From assembly GCA_937907205.1 (NCBI GenBank), contig CALESE010000102.1, positions 1 to 9,141 of the forward strand: 9,141 nt of DNA, in the 5' to 3' direction. The stretch is from an uncultured Romboutsia sp. Its GTDB lineage: Bacteria; Bacillota; Clostridia; Peptostreptococcales; Peptostreptococcaceae. Below are positions 5,879 to 9,141 of the stretch, piece by piece. The notes beneath the pieces are model-generated. The model was not told where the DNA came from and ran no database searches. It worked only from the letters and a program-made list of their open reading frames with translations. Every line of letters begins with the position of its first letter. Position 1 is the stretch's first letter. The position numbers and the translations under genes are program-made.

Positions 5879-7177
5879 TTATCCCCAAGGAACAACCTCT
5901 ACTTCTCCAAAGCATCTTTCTTTAAGTCTATTAGAATATTCTCCTTTATATCCTATAAATGAAAGTGTTATAAGTTCTACATATTTAGTTCCTATTTGAA
6001 TAATATTCCACATATCCTCAACACTTAATGATGCTCTATTATCTTTTCTTGTTGGATGTACTATTTTATTTCTAAAATAAATTACTAAATCTACACCATC
6101 ATTAAATTTATTTTGTATCCAATCATCAAATAGCTCTAATTCATCTTTTCCATAAGATATATTACAAATATCTAAAACCATTTTTATATTTTTAGCTGCA
6201 CTATTTTTGTCAAACTCATCATCAATTAATATCTTTTCTTGTTCTACTAATATTACATAAGATAATGCTTCAAGTGCTATTTGTATTGATATTATATTAT
6301 TTTCCATAGTTATATCACCAAGAGATTCTATATACCAATCAATAACATTTTTAAGTGCTGGTCCATAATATCCATCTTCTAGCTTTTTACACATTAAAGA
6401 GATATATTTTTCTATATTATGATGATTTGATATTGTATCTGTCCAAGTAGGCACAAATTTATATGGAGTTATAATATTTTCTCTCCACATTCTAAATACA
6501 TTATTATTATTTTGATAACCTTTAGCTAAACAAATACCTACATATCTTCCACACATAAAGCTTAGAGATGTAGATATTCTATCTAAAAAGTTTATCATAT
6601 TATTTGTTTTAAATAACTTTTTATCTTTTCGTTGAATTCTACCAATATGAGTTATTAAAGTTCCTGATCTTGCCTTTAATTCATCACTTAATTCTTTTCT
6701 ATAATCATATCTTTTATCTATTGTAACTTTAAAATCATTTATATCAAACTCTATTCTTCCTGCAAACAACTTATCCACGTGTTTTATAAGGTTCCCTGAA
6801 AATTTATCAAAATTTATTATATGAAAATCTATATACTCTACATATGAATTTTTAGACTTTATATAACTATCATTTGTATATCCTTCAATATTAAAATCAT
6901 TCATAGTATGTATTGCAACAGATATTGGTTTATAACCATACATTTCAAGTATTGCGTTATCATAATCTAAGTTTAAGTCTATTTCATCATCTTCTATAGA
7001 TAATATTTGAGCTTTAAAATTTATAGATACTGGAGGTGTCATTTTATAATATATAATTCCACTGCATTTATACTTCTTATCTAGATAAATACAAAACCTT
7101 CCTTGATAAATGCTAATATCTTCATCAATCTTATACCTAAGATAGTCTGATGATATTGCATTATTAACTACTTTCAT
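5879..7177 (-). CDS. ApeA-like protein with C-terminal HEPN motif
   Basis: This is a 432-aa protein of unrecognised exact family. The N-terminal half (about 1-180) is rich in alternating hydrophobic and charged residues typical of beta structure. The C-terminal half is helical: W-Y-I-E-S-L (281-286), I-Q-I-A-L-E-A-L-S-Y-V (298-308), and then Y-F-R369-N370-K-I-V-H374-P. R-N-x3-H-P is the catalytic signature of HEPN ribonucleases. The layout, a beta-rich sensor-like N-terminus with a C-terminal HEPN, resembles ApeA-type abortive-infection proteins and other HEPN toxins. An RNase with a defence role is inference. No membrane segment or signal peptide is visible. The ATG has AAGGTGG 8 nt upstream. 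It is a single gene, separated by terminator-bearing intergenic sequence from its upstream neighbour, and no antitoxin gene is adjacent. Confidence 0.65.
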   Translation of the reverse strand: MKVVNNAISSDYLRYKIDEDISIYQGRFCIYLDKKYKCSGIIYYKMTPPVSINFKAQILSIEDDEIDLNLDYDNAILEMYGYKPISVAIHTMNDFNIEGYTNDSYIKSKNSYVEYIDFHIINFDKFSGNLIKHVDKLFAGRIEFDINDFKVTIDKRYDYRKELSDELKARSGTLITHIGRIQRKDKKLFKTNNMINFLDRISTSLSFMCGRYVGICLAKGYQNNNNVFRMWRENIITPYKFVPTWTDTISNHHNIEKYISLMCKKLEDGYYGPALKNVIDWYIESLGDITMENNIISIQIALEALSYVILVEQEKILIDDEFDKNSAAKNIKMVLDICNISYGKDELELFDDWIQNKFNDGVDLVIYFRNKIVHPTRKDNRASLSVEDMWNIIQIGTKYVELITLSFIGYKGEYSNRLKERCFGEVEVVPWG

Positions 7178-7254
7178 AGCTAGCCCACCTTTACTTTCTT
7201 ATAGTCATTTATAATTATATCATAATAAATATATTTATATGTAGATTAATAACT

Positions 7255-7291
7255 ATTTATAAAAAATAAAAGTGTAGAATATTCTACACTT
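7255..7291 (-). terminator. Terminator downstream of the DUF1858 gene
   Basis: A perfect 22-nt palindrome (7270-7291, AAGTGTAGAAT / ATTCTACACTT) is followed on the minus strand by TTTTATTTTTT. On the plus strand no T tract follows. It lies about 70 nt after the DUF1858 stop and separates that operon from the HEPN gene. Confidence 0.75.
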
Positions 7292-7360
7292 GGATACATT
7301 GCTATTATATTTAAATATAAGTATATTTCAGTAACATTATACTGCTTTTTTGACTTTTTA

Positions 7361-7543
7361 TTAATTATTTAATTTTTCTAATACTTCTTCTAATTCAAGT
7401 CCATGTATTTCGCATGCTTGTTCTAACTTTTCCATACTTGCTGACGGGCATCCTAAACATCCCATACCTAATCCCATAAGTATATTTGCAGCCTCTGGCT
7501 TTAAATTTAATATTTCTTGTATTGTCATTTCTTTAGTTATCAT
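7361..7543 (-). CDS. DUF1858 domain-containing protein
   Basis: This 60-aa protein is a complete DUF1858 domain (the family found alone or associated with hybrid-cluster/prismane proteins and disulfide oxidoreductases). It has the conserved M-T-I-Q-E-I-L start, P-E-A-A-N-I-L-M-G-L-G-M (16-27) and the C29-L-G-C32 motif followed by P-S-A-S-M-E. The paired cysteines suggest a redox or metal-binding role, but the biochemical function is not established. The ribosome binding site GAAGGAGG lies ideally before the ATG. The start overlaps the stop of the decayed upstream reading frame as TAATG, implying former translational coupling to an oxidoreductase-type gene. It is cytoplasmic. Confidence 0.93.
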   Translation of the reverse strand: MITKEMTIQEILNLKPEAANILMGLGMGCLGCPSASMEKLEQACEIHGLELEEVLEKLNN

Positions 7544-7785
7544 TATATTACCTCCTTCAAATTTACTAGTTCTAGTATATCTTTTCTAAATTTATCAATA
7601 GTTATTCTATCAATAAACTATCCTAACTTTTCTCCCATTTAAGCATTATCATTATAATATTTAATAATAATTTTTACAAGTAAAAATGCCTCTTCTTCAG
7701 TTAAATCTCTTGTAACTATATCAGCTTTTCTTGGATTATGACCAGCACTTTAACCAACTAATACAAAAAACTTACCATAATATTC
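7543..7785 (-). pseudogene. Decayed C-terminal tail of a sulfite/nitrite reductase-type protein
   Basis: An 81-codon minus-strand stretch reads like the C-terminus of siroheme-type sulfite/nitrite reductase domains, which also occur at the end of NAD(P)/FAD oxidoreductases: Y-G-K-F-F-V-L-V-G-[stop]-S-A-G-H-N-P-R-K-A, L-T-E-E-E-A-F-L-L-V, Y-Y-N-D-N-A-[stop]-M-G-E-K-L-G-[stop]-F-I-D-R-I-T-I-D-K-F. Three in-frame stops (TAA, TAA, TAG) interrupt it. Two of them fit AAA (Lys) to TAA single-base changes. The frame ends at the TAATG overlap with DUF1858. Everything upstream of the tail is gone, and the Na/Pi cotransporter gene ends about 30 nt away. The family call rests on motif memory. Confidence 0.6.
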
Positions 7786-7818
7786 TTATTTATTATCTAT
7801 CCCTTCATTTTTACAATT

Positions 7819-8769
7819 TTATTCACTCTTTACGTAATTTCTATCTGGTATTATTTTAAGGGATAATTTAACTATAAGTTTAGAAAAAGGTAAAAGCACT
7901 ACTACTGATACTATGTTAAAAATTGTATGGGTATTTGCAATTTGCCTTGCAATATCATCTGGATTTAATCTAGTTACTATTTGTACCATATGTTTGTTTA
8001 ATAATAGTAAAAATACTATACTACCTATTATATTAAATAATAAATGTATAATTGCAGCTCTTCTAGCATTTTTACTAGCACCAATACTAGAAATTAAAGA
8101 TGTAACACATGTTCCTATATTTTGACCATATAATATCGGTAATGCTGAGTTTAGAGGTATTAATCCTTGAGTTGCTAAAGCTATTAACATACCCATTGAT
8201 GCACTTGAACTTTGTACAATTGCTGTTATTCCAAATCCTAATAATAATCCAAGTATAGGTCTTTGCCCAAATCCAATTAATGAATCTGTAAATCCTTTAA
8301 ATTCAACTAATGGTTTTACAGATTCTTTCATAAATTCCATTCCAGTAAATAAAATGCCAAACCCTAAAAATATCTCTGATATATTCTTTATTTTAGAGTT
8401 ATCAGATAATAAATATAAAACTATACCAACTCCTAAAGTTATTGGTGCTAATCCTTCTAAGTTTAAGCTTACAAGTTGTGCTGTAATAGTTGTACCAATA
8501 TTAGCACCCATTATAATACCAATAGCTTGATTAAGTTCCATTATTCCTGCATTTACAAATCCTACTACCATAACAGTTGTTGCACTTGAACTTTGTATTA
8601 TTGCAGTAACTAATGCCCCTACGATTACACTTAATATAATATTTCTTGTCAAATATGCTATTATTTTCTTCATTTTATTCCCTGCTGATTTTTGTAATCC
8701 TTCAGCCATTAAATTCATACCATATAAAAAAAGTCCAAGACCTCCTAAAAGATTTATTATTATATTCAA
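7819..8769 (-). CDS. Na+/phosphate cotransporter family protein, short form
   Basis: This 316-aa integral membrane protein of the Na/Pi cotransporter (NptA/PNaS) family has the two inverted-repeat signature motifs, Q-S-S-S-A-T-T (59-65) and Q-S-S-S-A-S (186-191), each followed by a conserved loop: G-A-N-I-G-T-T (88-94) and G-Q-N-I-G-T-C (215-221). About eight hydrophobic segments span the chain. Family members take up phosphate with sodium, although the substrate of bacterial homologues is often untested. Many relatives are around 540 aa with a C-terminal PhoU-like domain; this one stops after the last membrane helix at K-I-I-P-D-R, so it is the PhoU-less form or has lost that domain. The start is TTG (8767-8769), chosen because AGGAGG (8777-8782) lies 7 nt upstream and the N-terminus L-L-G-G-L-G-L-F-L-Y-G-M matches the family. 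Confidence 0.93.
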   Translation of the reverse strand: MNIIINLLGGLGLFLYGMNLMAEGLQKSAGNKMKKIIAYLTRNIILSVIVGALVTAIIQSSSATTVMVVGFVNAGIMELNQAIGIIMGANIGTTITAQLVSLNLEGLAPITLGVGIVLYLLSDNSKIKNISEIFLGFGILFTGMEFMKESVKPLVEFKGFTDSLIGFGQRPILGLLLGFGITAIVQSSSASMGMLIALATQGLIPLNSALPILYGQNIGTCVTSLISSIGASKNARRAAIIHLLFNIIGSIVFLLLLNKHMVQIVTRLNPDDIARQIANTHTIFNIVSVVVLLPFSKLIVKLSLKIIPDRNYVKSE

Positions 8770-8783
8770 ATTTATTCCTCCTT

Positions 8784-8867
8784 TTCAAAAACTAAAATAA
8801 GGTATATATAATTCTCTAAACTTCTATCTATAATTAATAAATACCTTTTATTAAAATAGTTTTTGAA
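8784..8867 (-). promoter_or_regulatory. Interrupted inverted repeat in the Na/Pi transporter leader
   Basis: TTCAAAAACTA (8784-8794) is perfectly complementary to TAGTTTTTGAA (8857-8867), and inside it AAGGTAT (8799-8805) pairs with ATACCTT (8841-8847). On the minus strand the inner end of the structure stops right at the AAAAGGAGG ribosome binding site of the transporter. It could be a leader RNA structure affecting translation or a two-arm operator. No known riboswitch consensus is recognised. Confidence 0.35.
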
Positions 8868-8927
8868 TAGAATTTTTATTTGTTGGCTAAAATTCTTAAT
8901 GAATAATTTTTTATTTAGGAGGATGTT

Positions 8928-9083
8928 ATGGCAAAAAACAAAAATATAAAAAAACCTAAAAAGACAAAAAATACAAAATTAGAAATAGCAGAAGAGATTA
9001 ATATAGATCCAAGATTTAAACCATCGCAAACAGGATCTGTAAGTCAAAATACAGCAAGACCTATAAAACCTCGTAATAAGTAA
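8928..9083 (+). CDS. Small basic hypothetical protein
   Basis: This is a 51-aa protein with a very lysine-rich head (M-A-K-N-K-N-I-K-K-P-K-K) followed by K-L-E-I-A-E-E-I-N-I-D-P-R-F-K-P and a polar tail ending R-P-I-K-P-R-N-K. AGGAGG (8917-8922) lies 5 nt before the ATG at 8928, a strong argument that it is translated. No membrane segment or cysteine is present; it is predicted to be a disordered, possibly nucleic-acid-associated or spore-type small protein, but no family is recognised. It is divergent from the Na/Pi cotransporter gene and probably monocistronic, with a hairpin after its stop. Confidence 0.75.
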   Translation: MAKNKNIKKPKKTKNTKLEIAEEINIDPRFKPSQTGSVSQNTARPIKPRNK

Positions 9084-9116
9084 ATTATATTTTATATGAT
9101 AGATTGTCAATACAAG

Positions 9117-9141
9117 TGCAACACTTTATATTTATGTTGCA
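9117..9141 (+). terminator. Partial terminator hairpin at the window edge
   Basis: TGCAACA (9117-9123) and TGTTGCA (9135-9141) form a 7-bp stem with an 11-nt loop, 33 nt after the stop of the small basic protein. The window ends at the last stem base, so the T tract that would confirm it cannot be seen. Confidence 0.45.

Noticed and set aside
7913..8125. 70-codon plus-strand open frame
   Set aside because: It is antisense to the Na/Pi cotransporter, and its hydrophobicity mirrors that of the membrane protein on the other strand.
1..9141. CRISPR array, tRNA, rRNA, transposase or integrase
   Set aside because: I saw no regularly spaced direct repeats, cloverleaf sequences, rRNA motifs or recombinase coding sequence on either strand.

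Overview
The window is AT-rich, with strong AGGAGG-type ribosome binding sites, TTG and GTG starts, and short A/T-flanked hairpin terminators. Its gene families (DUF1659/DUF2922/YvrJ trio, DUF1858, Na/Pi cotransporter, YfcC carrier) fit an anaerobic low-GC Firmicute, most likely Clostridia and perhaps Peptostreptococcaceae. That placement is inferred from composition and family content; no marker gene proves it.

Layout. Positions 1-278 hold minus-strand terminators. A 1038-aa minus-strand PLD-nuclease/DEAD-helicase/DUF3427 protein (279-3395) follows with its own promoter. A truncated Mor-type regulator (3639-3860, minus) lies divergent from a plus-strand operon of DUF1659 (4019-4213), DUF2922 (4261-4494) and a frameshifted YvrJ gene (4549-4697). 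The operon runs into an eroded C-terminal piece of a YfcC-type carrier (4716-5194) and a bidirectional terminator. From there to 8769 every gene is on the minus strand: a membrane-protein tail remnant (5216-5443), an ArsC/Spx-like thioredoxin-fold gene (5444-5800), a 432-aa protein with a C-terminal HEPN-type R-N-x3-H motif (5879-7177), a DUF1858 protein (7361-7543), a decayed sulfite/nitrite-reductase-type tail (7543-7785) and a short Na/Pi cotransporter with a TTG start (7819-8769). A 51-aa basic plus-strand protein (8928-9083) closes the window.

The most interesting point is the ArsC-like gene. Its 118-codon frame is intact except for one in-frame UGA, which falls exactly on the catalytic cysteine position. 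A 7-bp hairpin with a G-initial apical loop starts about 14 nt downstream. Together these suggest a selenocysteine-containing ArsC-like protein; a simple nonsense mutation is the competing explanation, because real pseudogenes lie next to it.

The remaining theme is a mix of possible genome defence (PLD-helicase-DUF3427 and a HEPN protein) and gene decay. Five remnants or truncated genes sit between intact genes, as expected of a variable region with repeated insertion and deletion. No transposase, integrase, tRNA, rRNA or CRISPR array was seen.
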